In this document: positions 7,633-15,639 of the stretch, one piece after another
Numbering within the stretch: position 1 is the stretch's first letter
Layout: each line of letters begins with the position of its first letter
Origin: Candidatus Uhrbacteria bacterium
GTDB lineage: Bacteria; Patescibacteriota; Patescibacteriia; 2-12-FULL-60-25
Direction of reading: 5' to 3'
Assembly (NCBI GenBank): GCA_016203535.1
Contig: JACQMO010000015.1
Span: 1 to 37,294, forward strand
Length of the DNA: 37,294 nucleotides
Translations under genes and position numbers: made by a program
Notes under the pieces: model-generated
Seen by the model: only the letters and a program-made list of their open reading frames with translations
Databases searched by the model: none
What the model was told of the DNA's origin: nothing

Positions 7633-9447
7633 ATGACCGCCCCGCGGTATCCGTTTTCAGGCCTCACGAGGCGTCCCGAATCCGAGACCCGGCTGCGCGT
7701 GCTTTCGTGGCTGCTTCTCCTGCCGCTTCTTGCGGTCGTCGGCCGACTGGTCCAGTTCCAGATTCTTGAACACGAAACGTTCGCCGCCTTTGCGAGCGAC
7801 CAGCACGATCTGGAAGAAAAATTGCTGCCGAAACGCGGGCGGATTTTCGTCCGCGACCGGACGGACGAACGGCTCTATCCGCTCGCCGCGAACCGCGAGG
7901 CGTGGACCGTATACGCGGCGCCGAAATACATGAAGGATCCCGTCGCCGTGGCCCACGAGCTCGCGCCGATCCTCCAGATGCCGGACGTGGACCTCGTGGC
8001 TCGTCTGACGAAAGCGGACGATCCGTATGAACTTCTCGTGCGCCAGGCGCCGTCGGATCTCGTGGACCAGCTCAAACAGAAATCGCTCGAGGGGATCGGA
8101 TATCTCCGCACCGTCGCCCGCCTGTATCCCGAAACGTCCGTGAGCGGCCAGCTCATCGGGTTCGTCGCCATGGACGAGCAGAATGCGCTGGTCGGGAAAT
8201 ACGGGGTCGAGGGCGGGTTCCAGGAGTTGCTCGCGGGCCGTCCCGGGTCGCTCGTCGCGGAAAAGGACGCGGGCGGACGGCGGCTTGCGATCGGCGACAG
8301 CAAGATCCAGAACGCCGTAGACGGGTCGGACATCGTGCTCACGATCGACCGCGCCATCCAGTATGAGGCGTGCACGCGGATCAAGGGCGCGGTCGAGCGG
8401 CACGGGGCCGACGGCGGATCCATCGTCGTGATGGACCCCGCGACCGGCGCGATCCTCGCCATGTGTTCCTTTCCCGATTTCGAGCCGGCCGAGTACGGGA
8501 AAGTGAAGGATCTCTCGGTCTTGAACAATCCCGTCCTGTTCAGCGCGTACGAACCGGGGTCGGTGTTCAAGCCGTTCACTATGGCCGCGGCCATCGACGC
8601 GGAAAAGATCTCACCGAAGACCACGTACACGGACACGGGATCGGAGGAGATTGACGGGCATACGATCCGCAATTCGGACGGGAAGGCGAACGGCGTGCAG
8701 ACCATGACGCAAGCGCTCGAGGCGTCGCTCAACACGGCGACCATTTTTGCGGAACGGCAGATCGGGAAAGACGTCTTCCGGTCGTACGTCGAGTCGTTCG
8801 GATTCGGTACGAAAACCGGTATCGAAATCACGCCGGAGGGGAAGGGCAACATCTCGTCGCTCGCGAAGAAGGGGAGCATTTTTGCCGCCACCGCGTCGTA
8901 TGGGCAGGGGATTACGGTGACACCGCTCCAGATCCTCGCGGGATATGCGGCACTCGGCAACGGCGGTCGGTTGATGAAGCCGTACATCGTGGCGGAGATC
9001 ATCCATCCGGACGGGTCGCGGGAAAAGACGAAGCCGGTAGAGGTCTCCCGGCCGATTGGCGCGCGGACGTCGCGGCTTATTTCCGGGATGCTCGTGGCCG
9101 TGGTCGAGAACGGGCATGGCCGTCGCGCGGGCGTTCCGGGATATTGGGTGGCCGGAAAAACGGGGACGGCCCAGGTCGCAAAAAAGGACGGGGCCGGATA
9201 CGAGGAAGACGAAACGATCGGCTCGTTTGCGGGGTATGCGCCGGCGAGCGACCCGAAGTTCGCGATGCTCGTGAAGATCGACCATCCGCGCGACGTGCAA
9301 TGGGCCGAATCATCGGCCGCTCCGCTTTTCGGGCAAATGGCGAAATTTCTCCTGACGTACCTGCAAGTACCGCCGGAGCGGCCGGTGAAGGATGTCCCGC
9401 CTCCGGTATCGCCTCCGCCGGTTGCCACCACGGGAACGGCGATCTAG
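7633..9447 (+). CDS. class B penicillin-binding protein (FtsI/PBP2-type transpeptidase)
   Basis: It cross-links peptidoglycan on the outer face of the membrane. The 604 residues comprise one N-terminal membrane helix (about 22-41), a PBP dimerisation domain (about 55-215) and a transpeptidase domain. The active site is complete: S310-V-F-K313 (SxxK), S365-L-N367 (SxN) and K509-T-G511 (KTG). A Pro-rich tail ends the protein (PPPVSPPPVATTG). The arrangement resembles FtsI/SpoVD. It sits between an anchored protein and murF, a typical division/cell-wall neighbourhood. It begins 2 nt after the upstream stop, so translational coupling is likely. Only the FtsI versus elongation-type assignment is uncertain. 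Confidence 0.93.
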   Translation: MTAPRYPFSGLTRRPESETRLRVLSWLLLLPLLAVVGRLVQFQILEHETFAAFASDQHDLEEKLLPKRGRIFVRDRTDERLYPLAANREAWTVYAAPKYMKDPVAVAHELAPILQMPDVDLVARLTKADDPYELLVRQAPSDLVDQLKQKSLEGIGYLRTVARLYPETSVSGQLIGFVAMDEQNALVGKYGVEGGFQELLAGRPGSLVAEKDAGGRRLAIGDSKIQNAVDGSDIVLTIDRAIQYEACTRIKGAVERHGADGGSIVVMDPATGAILAMCSFPDFEPAEYGKVKDLSVLNNPVLFSAYEPGSVFKPFTMAAAIDAEKISPKTTYTDTGSEEIDGHTIRNSDGKANGVQTMTQALEASLNTATIFAERQIGKDVFRSYVESFGFGTKTGIEITPEGKGNISSLAKKGSIFAATASYGQGITVTPLQILAGYAALGNGGRLMKPYIVAEIIHPDGSREKTKPVEVSRPIGARTSRLISGMLVAVVENGHGRRAGVPGYWVAGKTGTAQVAKKDGAGYEEDETIGSFAGYAPASDPKFAMLVKIDHPRDVQWAESSAAPLFGQMAKFLLTYLQVPPERPVKDVPPPVSPPPVATTGTAI

Positions 9448-9481
9448 GATAATGAGCTGGGATCCGGAATGACGGGGAACT

Positions 9482-10774
9482 ATGAAAAAATTACTGCAGC
9501 GATTTCTCGGAACCTGCGCCCGCGCGGCGATTTTGCGCGAACGGCCTCGCGTTGTTGCCGTTGCCGGGTCCGTCGGAAAGTCGTCAACGAAAGAGGCGAT
9601 CGCGGTGGCGGGCGGCGCGTATGATCCCACGTCCCGCGCGCTGGTATCGCCGAAAAATTACAACAACGAACTCGGGATTCCGCTCACGGCATTCCGGACG
9701 CCGGCGCCTGGAAGATCGCCCGTCGCGTGGATCCGTTTGCTCGTGCGCGCGGCGCTCACCGCTCTCGGGGCGAAGCGCATCAATGCGTCGTCGCTCGTCC
9801 TGGAATTCGGTACGGACCATCCCGGCGACCTTGCGTATCTCATCGGGATCGCCCATCCGGACGTCGCGGTGCTCACCGCGATTGCGCCGGAACACACGGA
9901 ATTTTTCGGGAGCGTGGAGGCGGTCGCGGACGAAGAACTCGCGATCATCCGGACGTTGACGGAGGACGGCGTCGCCATCCTGAACGCCGACGACGCGGAA
10001 GTGATGAAGGGGAAGGAGATGACGGACGCGACAGTCGTCACATTTGGAGAATCTCCGACGTCCGACGTCCGATTGCTTTCCTCGGAAGTCGTGGTGGATG
10101 AACAGGATCCGGAGGCGTCCGGTTTGGAGGTACATATCATCGCCCTGGGGTTGGGTGCGCGTCTCCGTCTCCGCGGGGTGTTCGGGAAACCGCACGCGCT
10201 CGCCGCCGCCGCGGCATTGGCCGTGGTCCACGCCTTGGACATCGATTTTCATGATTCCGCGGAACAACTGAAGGCGTATCGTGGGATGCCGGGGAGAACG
10301 CGGCTCATCACAGGGATCAAGCGGACAACGCTCCTCGATGACAGCTATAATTCCTCTCCGCTCGCCGCGCTCTCCGCCGTACGCGACCTCGCGAAGTTTC
10401 CGCGGCGGGACGGCGCGAAACGAATTGCGGCGCTCGGCGACATGCTCGAACTCGGTGCGCTCGCGGACGATGCACATCGCGATCTGGGACGCGCAGTCGC
10501 CGAACTTGGGATTGACATGCTCGTCGCAAGTGGTACACTCGCGCACGCAATTGCCGACGGCGCGAAAGACGCCGGGATGCCCGAAGGTTCCATTTTTGTT
10601 TTTCCTTCAAGCGTGGAAGCCGGACGGTTCATCCAGGAGCGATTGCACGAAGGAGACGTCGTGTTGATTAAAGGATCGCAAGGCGCGCGGATGGAAAAAA
10701 TCACCAAAGAACTCATGGCGGAGCCATTGCGAGCAAAAGAATTATTGGTGAGACAGACCGAGGAATGGCAGTAA
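9482..10774 (+). CDS. murF: UDP-N-acetylmuramoyl-tripeptide-D-alanyl-D-alanine ligase (MurF-type Mur ligase)
   Basis: It is a cytoplasmic ATP-dependent ligase that completes the peptidoglycan pentapeptide precursor. In its 430 residues the P-loop VAGSVGKSSTKE lies at 28-38. The central domain has ITA/IAPEHTEFFGSVEAV, and the C-terminal domain has DDSYNSSP and ALGDMLELG, the segment typical of MurF rather than MurC/D/E. GGGGAA lies just upstream of the ATG, and a GATAAT-like box is 28 nt before it, so it may have both coupling and its own promoter. Its stop is directly followed by tRNA-Glu without a single spacer base. Confidence 0.9.
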   Translation: MKKLLQRFLGTCARAAILRERPRVVAVAGSVGKSSTKEAIAVAGGAYDPTSRALVSPKNYNNELGIPLTAFRTPAPGRSPVAWIRLLVRAALTALGAKRINASSLVLEFGTDHPGDLAYLIGIAHPDVAVLTAIAPEHTEFFGSVEAVADEELAIIRTLTEDGVAILNADDAEVMKGKEMTDATVVTFGESPTSDVRLLSSEVVVDEQDPEASGLEVHIIALGLGARLRLRGVFGKPHALAAAAALAVVHALDIDFHDSAEQLKAYRGMPGRTRLITGIKRTTLLDDSYNSSPLAALSAVRDLAKFPRRDGAKRIAALGDMLELGALADDAHRDLGRAVAELGIDMLVASGTLAHAIADGAKDAGMPEGSIFVFPSSVEAGRFIQERLHEGDVVLIKGSQGARMEKITKELMAEPLRAKELLVRQTEEWQ

Positions 10775-10849
10775 GGCGCCATCGTCTATCGGCTAGGACA
10801 CGTGGTTCTCATCCACGTAAGAGGGGTTCGACTCCCCTTGGCGCTACCA
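10775..10849 (+). tRNA. tRNA-Glu (anticodon CTC)
   Basis: The acceptor stem is GGCGCCA/TGGCGCT. The anticodon stem is CGTGG/CCACG with loop TTCTCAT, giving anticodon CTC. The T arm is GAGGGG-TTCGACT-CCCCT, and CCA is encoded. The gene begins at the base after the murF stop codon and is probably cut out of the murF transcript. A strong hairpin follows at once. Confidence 0.93.
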
Positions 10850-10882
10850 TTACAAAATCCCCATGAATTGGGGATTTTGTAA
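10850..10882 (+). terminator. strong hairpin terminator after tRNA-Glu
   Basis: A perfect 13-bp stem TTACAAAATCCCC/GGGGATTTTGTAA has a 7-nt loop. The descending arm contains TTTT and the flank is A/T rich, so it can work as an intrinsic terminator for the murF-tRNA transcript. Confidence 0.75.
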
Positions 10883-10885
10883 ATT

Positions 10886-10902
10886 CGGACGTCCGACGTC
10901 CG
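10886..10902 (+). promoter_or_regulatory. 17-nt inverted repeat, possible operator
   Basis: CGGACGTCCGACGTCCG reads the same on both strands around a central base and contains two overlapping GGACGTCC palindromes. It lies 55 nt upstream of the -10 box of the next gene. A 15-nt part of it also occurs inside murF at 10057-10071, so chance cannot be excluded. Confidence 0.3.
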
Positions 10903-10954
10903 CCAATTCTCAACTTCACCTCGAGTTGGCACTGGAGCATCTTCAATTTTTTTA

Positions 10955-10963
10955 TGCTATACT
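10955..10963 (+). promoter_or_regulatory. extended -10 promoter (TGC-TATACT)
   Basis: This near-perfect extended -10 predicts a transcript that begins close to 10970-10972, at the ATG of a nine-codon reading frame. Confidence 0.7.
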
Positions 10964-10971
10964 TATCCACA

Positions 10972-11001
10972 ATGCACTTAATTATTTTTCGCACGTTATG
11001 A
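10972..11001 (+). CDS. nine-codon leaderless upstream ORF
   Basis: ATG at 10972 lies 8 nt after the -10 box and encodes MHLIIFRTL, then TGA. The stop overlaps the ATG of the following membrane-protein gene (ATGA at 10998-11001). The geometry suggests a leaderless ribosome entry that reinitiates at the main gene, which has no Shine-Dalgarno site of its own. This is inference; the peptide itself may be meaningless. Confidence 0.45.
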   Translation: MHLIIFRTL

Positions 11002-11270
11002 AAAATACGCCTCCATTCGCGCACGCGGCGGCCATCGGGCTGATCGCCGTGCTGTTTTTTATCGTCTGCCTCTTGTGGCGGCTCACGATCACCGATCCGA
11101 TGGTCGATCAGTTCCACGTGTTGAGCTTGAAGCTTATCTTCCCCGGATTCGAGGGATATGACGCGTCGAGCATCCTGTGGGGAATGGTATTGAGCTTCGT
11201 TTACGGGTTCCTCGCCTCCTGCGCGTTCCATCTGCTGCACCCGGACTGCTGCAACATGAAGAAAAAATAA
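10998..11270 (+). CDS. small membrane protein with two helices
   Basis: The protein has 90 residues with a first helix about 10-30 (AAIGLIAVLFFIVCLLW) and a second about 58-80 (ILWGMVLSFVYGFLASCAF), joined by a polar loop, and a cytoplasmic-looking KKK end. The cysteines in HLLHPDCCNMKKK near the C-terminus could bind a metal or form a disulfide. The family is not recognised. A longer in-frame start at 10863 was rejected because it lies in the tRNA terminator and upstream of the promoter. It converges on uppP with a 3-nt gap. Confidence 0.65.
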   Translation: MKNTPPFAHAAAIGLIAVLFFIVCLLWRLTITDPMVDQFHVLSLKLIFPGFEGYDASSILWGMVLSFVYGFLASCAFHLLHPDCCNMKKK

Positions 11271-11273
11271 CGA

Positions 11274-12086
11274 TCAGCCGCGGCCGCTGACAAGCACGAC
11301 CAGGGCGGCAAGGGCGAATCGGTACCACACGAACGCGTAGAGCGTGTGGCGTTTGAGATAGCGAAGGAGGAAATGGATTGCGCCGAGGCCGACCAGAAAA
11401 GCGGTCAGGAAGCCGATGCCGATGGACGTCCAGTCAAACGGGACGGCGGGTGCAAGCAGGACGTCCGTCAGTTTTTTCAGTCCGGAACCGGCGATGACGG
11501 GGATGGAAAGTAAGAAGCTGAACCGCGTGGCCGCCTCGCGCGTGAGTCCGAGGAGTAATCCGCCGGAGATCGTCGCTCCGGAACGGGACACTCCCGGGAC
11601 GAGGGCGAGCGTTTGGAACCATCCGATCCACCATCCCTTGGGGACCGTGAGCGGTGAGCCGTGAGCGGTGAGCCTCTGTTCCGCAACCACCATGAGAACG
11701 CCGCCGAGAACAAGTGTTACCGCGACAAGCGTGACGCTGCGAAATGTGGTTTCCATGACGTCCTCGAGCAGGATGCCGACGGCCACGGCGGGGATGGTCC
11801 CCGCGACGAGCGCGAGCAGGAGGTTCCGCCGTTCCCGCGGGACTTCGCTCGCGCGGCCGGAGACGCTCAAGAGCAGATCGCGGGCGAGCTGAAGCACATC
11901 CGTTCTGAAATACAGGATCACAGCCAGAACGGTCGCGAGCTGGAGAATCGCGTCGTAGGTGAGTCCCGTGGCGGTATTCAACCCGAGCCAATCCCGCGCC
12001 AGGATGAGATGTCCGGATGACGACACCGGAAGAAATTCCGTTGCCCCCTGTACTATTCCTAGAATGAAACTGCCGATGAGAGACAT
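11274..12086 (-). CDS. uppP: undecaprenyl-diphosphatase (BacA family)
   Basis: It removes a phosphate from undecaprenyl diphosphate on the outer face of the membrane and so recycles the carrier made by UppS. The 270-residue polytopic protein carries both family signatures: ATEFLPVSSSGHL at 15-27 (Glu17, the Ser cluster and His26) and PGVSRSGATISGGLLLG in the middle. About seven to eight helices are visible, as usual. A TATTCT box ends 5 nt before the ATG, so the mRNA may be leaderless. A stable hairpin lies between it and the upstream glycosyltransferase gene. Confidence 0.94.
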   Translation of the reverse strand: MSLIGSFILGIVQGATEFLPVSSSGHLILARDWLGLNTATGLTYDAILQLATVLAVILYFRTDVLQLARDLLLSVSGRASEVPRERRNLLLALVAGTIPAVAVGILLEDVMETTFRSVTLVAVTLVLGGVLMVVAEQRLTAHGSPLTVPKGWWIGWFQTLALVPGVSRSGATISGGLLLGLTREAATRFSFLLSIPVIAGSGLKKLTDVLLAPAVPFDWTSIGIGFLTAFLVGLGAIHFLLRYLKRHTLYAFVWYRFALAALVVLVSGRG

Positions 12087-12121
12087 AAAAAAGAATAACG
12101 GGTGACACGGTGAGCGTCTTC

Positions 12122-12145
12122 TCGGACCGATAGTCCTCGGTCCGA
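12122..12145. other. perfect hairpin between two envelope genes
   Basis: TCGGACCGA and TCGGTCCGA form a 9-bp perfect stem with a 6-nt loop. No T-tract follows on either strand, so it is not a standard intrinsic terminator. It lies between the glycosyltransferase stop and the uppP promoter. Confidence 0.5.
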
Positions 12146-12179
12146 AAGGCGCGAATCGTGGCAGGACCCGTTCACCATG

Positions 12180-13520
12180 TTATACGATCATCGGCAGTTT
12201 CTCCAGTTCGATTTTTTCGCCTGTAATGATGCTTTCGATCCGATACGACCCGTGCGTCGGCGCTTCGATGTAGCCGTTCCACGCCATCCGCGCCAACCCG
12301 CCGCTGTTGATCCAATCGAACAGCCATTCGTCCGTGTATCGCGGGTCGCCCTGCGTCACGCCCGCGTTGACCGTTTTTAGCCAGATCCGGTTGAACGCTT
12401 CCTGCGATCCGATGGAGGGCGCCATGATGATGGGAAGACCGACGCCGGAATAAAAGGACATTTCGCTCGGCTTCGTCCACAGGATGTCGGTCGTCCGCAG
12501 TCGTTTGGTAAACCGATGGAAATACGTCGTGCGGTCCGGCTCCGAATCGACGTGGATGCCCTTCCCCAGACACCGCTTCAACCCGAGTTGCTTGATTTGC
12601 GTCGTGAAGTAATCGGCGACGTCCGTTTTCGTGCCCGCGGCAAGCCGCACGATGATCCGGCCCGTCTGGATCCGGTGTTTGAGACTCCGCACCATGTCGA
12701 CCCCCAGTTTTTTCTGCGCGCCCGCGCCTCCGACCGAGAACACAAGCGTGATCGGACGATGCCCGTCACCCATGGGGCAGGTGCCCGGACCGAGTTCCGC
12801 ATCGAGCGTGCGCTGGTACTTCTGACGGAAAATTCCGTTCGGGTCCAGGTTGCAGATCCGCGTGATCAGGTCCTTCTTGATGATCACCCCCTCGGGACCG
12901 CCGATGACCTCCTTCGGCAGCGGAAAGCCAGTGAGAAAAATATTTTCCGGTTTGATCCCATAGAGCTTCAGGCGTTCGACGACCCGTCCGTTCGGCGCGA
13001 AGTATTTGATCCGGCTTTTTTTCGGGTCTTTCGCCACCCACGCGCGGCTTATGTCCGCGTCGCAGATGACGAGATAGATTTCGCCGGGATACCCGTACGT
13101 TTCAGCCGCGAACGCCGGGATGAAAAACGTGCAGATAAGCGGCAGGGGTTTTTTGGAAAGTTTTTCGATGAGATGTTTTCCGAGTCCGAGTTTCTCGATC
13201 ATGAAATACGTCTGCCTGACCTGCGAGGACGGCTGCGAAAGGTCGCGGCGCGGGTAAAACGGCGCGATACGTTGCGTCTTGTCGATCAGCGAAAACAACG
13301 GGTCGCCGATAAGCGGAATCGGCTTGACCCGCGACAGCAATTCGTAAATCCGGCGGCTTTCGACCCAAAGACGCTTGTCTCCGTCCGGAATGCCCGGATA
13401 GTCGTTCGCGGTGATGATGCCGCCGCGCGCGAGATCTTTCAGCGCATACGCCGCACGCTCGTGTCCGTACCCCATGTTGACGGACACGACCCATGCGTTC
13501 GCGTGACGGTGCGAAGTCAT
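12180..13520 (-). CDS. MurG/MGDG-synthase-like GT-B glycosyltransferase
   Basis: The protein has 446 residues. VSVNMGYGHERAAYAL near residue 12 matches the N-terminal G-x-G-H-x-x-A loop of the MurG and diacylglycerol-glycosyltransferase superfamily. LVFSVGGAGAQKK near 255 starts the nucleotide-sugar-binding domain. TKPSEMSFYSGVGLPIIMAPSIGSQE near 355 corresponds to the conserved sugar-nucleotide acceptor region. It is longer than MurG (about 360), so the acceptor may be a lipid rather than lipid I. With uppP, uppS and a prenyl synthase nearby, a role in envelope lipid or glycan assembly is likely. The ATG is 6 nt after a TGG-TATACT box. A prenyl-synthase gene diverges from the same short region. 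Confidence 0.75.
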   Translation of the reverse strand: MTSHRHANAWVVSVNMGYGHERAAYALKDLARGGIITANDYPGIPDGDKRLWVESRRIYELLSRVKPIPLIGDPLFSLIDKTQRIAPFYPRRDLSQPSSQVRQTYFMIEKLGLGKHLIEKLSKKPLPLICTFFIPAFAAETYGYPGEIYLVICDADISRAWVAKDPKKSRIKYFAPNGRVVERLKLYGIKPENIFLTGFPLPKEVIGGPEGVIIKKDLITRICNLDPNGIFRQKYQRTLDAELGPGTCPMGDGHRPITLVFSVGGAGAQKKLGVDMVRSLKHRIQTGRIIVRLAAGTKTDVADYFTTQIKQLGLKRCLGKGIHVDSEPDRTTYFHRFTKRLRTTDILWTKPSEMSFYSGVGLPIIMAPSIGSQEAFNRIWLKTVNAGVTQGDPRYTDEWLFDWINSGGLARMAWNGYIEAPTHGSYRIESIITGEKIELEKLPMIV

Positions 13521-13526
13521 GGCGAC

Positions 13527-13535
13527 AGTATACCA
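13527..13535 (-). promoter_or_regulatory. extended -10 promoter, leaderless start
   Basis: TGG-TATACT on the minus strand is followed by 6 nt and then the ATG of the glycosyltransferase gene. Confidence 0.7.
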
Positions 13536-13570
13536 TTGTCTCGGCGCGGGCGATGGGATACGGTGCCGGA

Positions 13571-14533
13571 ATGACCTTCGAAGAACGATACCGCAACGCG
13601 GTCGAAGCGCTCTTTCGTGAAGACATCACGGGATTCGCGGAAGGAAAAACGTTCTGCCTCGGAGGCGGGAAGCGACTCCGTCCGCAGCTCCTCCTCGACG
13701 CGGCGGACGCCTGGGGTGCGGACACGGAAGACGCCGGCCACGCCGCCGTCGGCGTCGAGCTGCTGCACCAGTATTTCCTGATCCACGACGACATCATGGA
13801 CGGCGACGACCTGCGCCGTGACCAGCCCACCCTCCATCGGGCCGTGGCCATGCGATTCGGCGACGCTTGGGGGACGGGGGTGGCATTGGCCGTGGGAGAT
13901 CATGTGTCGAACGAGGCGTTCCGGCTATTCGCCGCATCGTCGCCGAATCCGGCCACGGCGCTCGCGGTTTGCCGTCTCGCGACGGACGTGACGGAAGAAA
14001 CCATCGCCGGACAACTCCGCGAGTACGTCACGCAGACAGCATGGACGCGCAAAGATTTGGAGCAATTCTATTGCTATAAGACAGCGGCATATTCGTTCCG
14101 GCTGCCGCTCATGATCGCGGATATCCTCGACGGAACGGACGCCGCCCGCGTCATGGACATCGAGTCCGCCGCGCGAGACCTCGGGGTCGCGTACCAGTTC
14201 CATGACGACCTCATCGAGTTCCGCGGGGAAAAGCGTCGCGCCGAAGCAGGCGGGGGCGACATCGCGCGCGGGAAAATGACGATCGTCCTCCGGTTGATCC
14301 TCGACGCGATGGAGGCGGGAGAACGCGAACGGTTGCTTCTGGAATGGAAAGCGTCCGGGCGGATCGGGGAGGAGCGCGTTCAGGAACTCCGTGAGTTCGC
14401 TCACCGCCGACATATCCTCGAGGATGTTACAAGCATGATCGCATCCAAGGTCGCGGCCGCCCTTCCGATACTGCAGCGCCTGCGCATCGCGGACGCGCCG
14501 AGCGTCCGGATGCTGCTTGAATTTTTTCGGTAG
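13571..14533 (+). CDS. short-chain trans-prenyl diphosphate synthase (FPP/GGPP synthase type)
   Basis: It condenses isopentenyl diphosphate with allylic diphosphates. Its 320 residues show KRLRPQLLL (34-42), the first Asp-rich motif DDIMD at 73-77 followed by RRDQPTLH, and a second motif HDDLIEF at 211-217, with Glu in place of the last Asp. GDIARGKMT completes the site. Aromatic residues Tyr68 and Phe69, four and five positions before the first motif, usually limit chain length to C15-C20. That would suit starter supply for UppS. A TACGGT box 6 nt before the ATG is a weak leaderless promoter; in-frame ATGs upstream would overlap it. The gene diverges from the glycosyltransferase. Confidence 0.9.
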   Translation: MTFEERYRNAVEALFREDITGFAEGKTFCLGGGKRLRPQLLLDAADAWGADTEDAGHAAVGVELLHQYFLIHDDIMDGDDLRRDQPTLHRAVAMRFGDAWGTGVALAVGDHVSNEAFRLFAASSPNPATALAVCRLATDVTEETIAGQLREYVTQTAWTRKDLEQFYCYKTAAYSFRLPLMIADILDGTDAARVMDIESAARDLGVAYQFHDDLIEFRGEKRRAEAGGGDIARGKMTIVLRLILDAMEAGERERLLLEWKASGRIGEERVQELREFAHRRHILEDVTSMIASKVAAALPILQRLRIADAPSVRMLLEFFR

Positions 14534-14546
14534 TCACCGGAGCCGA

Positions 14547-15122
14547 TTATTTCGGCGCGGGAACCGTGGAGAGAGACAGTTCGGCCCGCTCGATCATGGT
14601 CCGGCAGGCATCCCAAAAGTCTTTTTCGGAATCCGTGACGCTCAAACATTCGATCACGCTGTACGCGCTCGTGTCTCCGGGATCCGGATACGCCGCGCGG
14701 ACCACCCACCGTTTCGACCAGGCGTCATAGGCCGCGGTCGCGGACCAGTCTCCGATGTTCCCGTCGTCGAATTGGGATAACCGTTCGATCTTCCCGAACA
14801 GGTCGTGGTCTTCCTTGATCGTCCCGCCGACGCCCAACTGGACCTCGATGGATTCGCCCGGTTTTTGTCCGAGATATTTTCCGTTGTTGTCCGTGAAGGT
14901 CGGCGTCATGACGCTCTTGAACTTTCGCCCGGTGTCCCCGTCGGTAAACACGACGGAGCTTCCCCGCTGGATTGTCGCGAGGTTGACGAGTTTCAGGCCG
15001 GTCTTGTCATTCGTCCAGTTTTTCCATGTTTCGCGCGACTGGTTGGACGGTTGCGTGTTGGCGCATCCCGCGCCACCAAGTGTGACGACGAGGAGCATTC
15101 CGACGGCGAATCGAGCGTTCAT
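14547..15122 (-). CDS. predicted lipoprotein, unknown function
   Basis: The protein has 191 residues with a lipoprotein-type signal peptide (MNARFAVGMLLVVTLGGAGC, lipid-attached Cys20). The mature part begins with an Asn/Gln/Ser-rich spacer and has a compact mixed fold with WKNWTNDKTGLKL and a WSATAAYDAWSKRW segment; three Trp-rich patches are visible. I recognise no family. It begins 4 nt after the msrA stop, so the two are co-transcribed. An ATG 12 nt upstream, overlapping msrA, is an alternative start. Its tail converges on the prenyl-synthase gene. Confidence 0.75.
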   Translation of the reverse strand: MNARFAVGMLLVVTLGGAGCANTQPSNQSRETWKNWTNDKTGLKLVNLATIQRGSSVVFTDGDTGRKFKSVMTPTFTDNNGKYLGQKPGESIEVQLGVGGTIKEDHDLFGKIERLSQFDDGNIGDWSATAAYDAWSKRWVVRAAYPDPGDTSAYSVIECLSVTDSEKDFWDACRTMIERAELSLSTVPAPK

Positions 15123-15126
15123 ACCG

Positions 15127-15618
15127 TTAGACATGGCAGGTCCCAAGCCCGCGCTTGGCGAGATATTGCTGATGGTAGTCTTCGGCCGGATAGAATGTCC
15201 CCGCCGGTACGATTTCGGTCACGATCCGGGAATGGTATTTGCCGGATGCTTCAAGCGCGTCCTTCGACGCCAGAGCAAGCCGTTCCTGTTCCGGCGTGTG
15301 GTAAAAAATTGCCGACCTGTATTGCGATCCGACATCCGGCCCCTGGCGGTTCGGCGTCGTCGGATTATGGTTCCCCCAGAAGAAATCGAGCAGTTTTTCG
15401 TAGGAAATTTTGGAAGGGTCGTAGGTCACCTGGACCGCTTCGGCGTGGCCGGTCCGGTCGCTGCACACGGATTCGTATGTCGGGTTCTCTGTCTGCCCGC
15501 CCGTGTACCCGACCATCGTGGAGATGACGCCGTCGGTTTTGCGGAACAATTCTTCGACCCCCCAAAAACAACCGGCCGCGAATGTCGCGGTTTCCGTCCG
15601 TGGCTCTGTCTCATTCAT
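15127..15618 (-). CDS. msrA: peptide-methionine (S)-S-oxide reductase
   Basis: It repairs oxidised methionine in proteins. The 163-residue protein has the catalytic GCFWG motif (Cys17) and downstream family segments [23 protein letters not shown] and GNHNPTT. A C-terminal cysteine in GTCHV can serve as the resolving residue. I chose ATG 15618 instead of the ATG 9 nt upstream because a TATCAT box overlaps the latter and ends 7 nt before the former, consistent with a leaderless mRNA. The box lies in the gap after the ZIP gene. It is followed by a lipoprotein. Confidence 0.94.
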   Translation of the reverse strand: MNETEPRTETATFAAGCFWGVEELFRKTDGVISTMVGYTGGQTENPTYESVCSDRTGHAEAVQVTYDPSKISYEKLLDFFWGNHNPTTPNRQGPDVGSQYRSAIFYHTPEQERLALASKDALEASGKYHSRIVTEIVPAGTFYPAEDYHQQYLAKRGLGTCHV

Positions 15619-15639
15619 ATCGGACATGATAGCGCGGGG

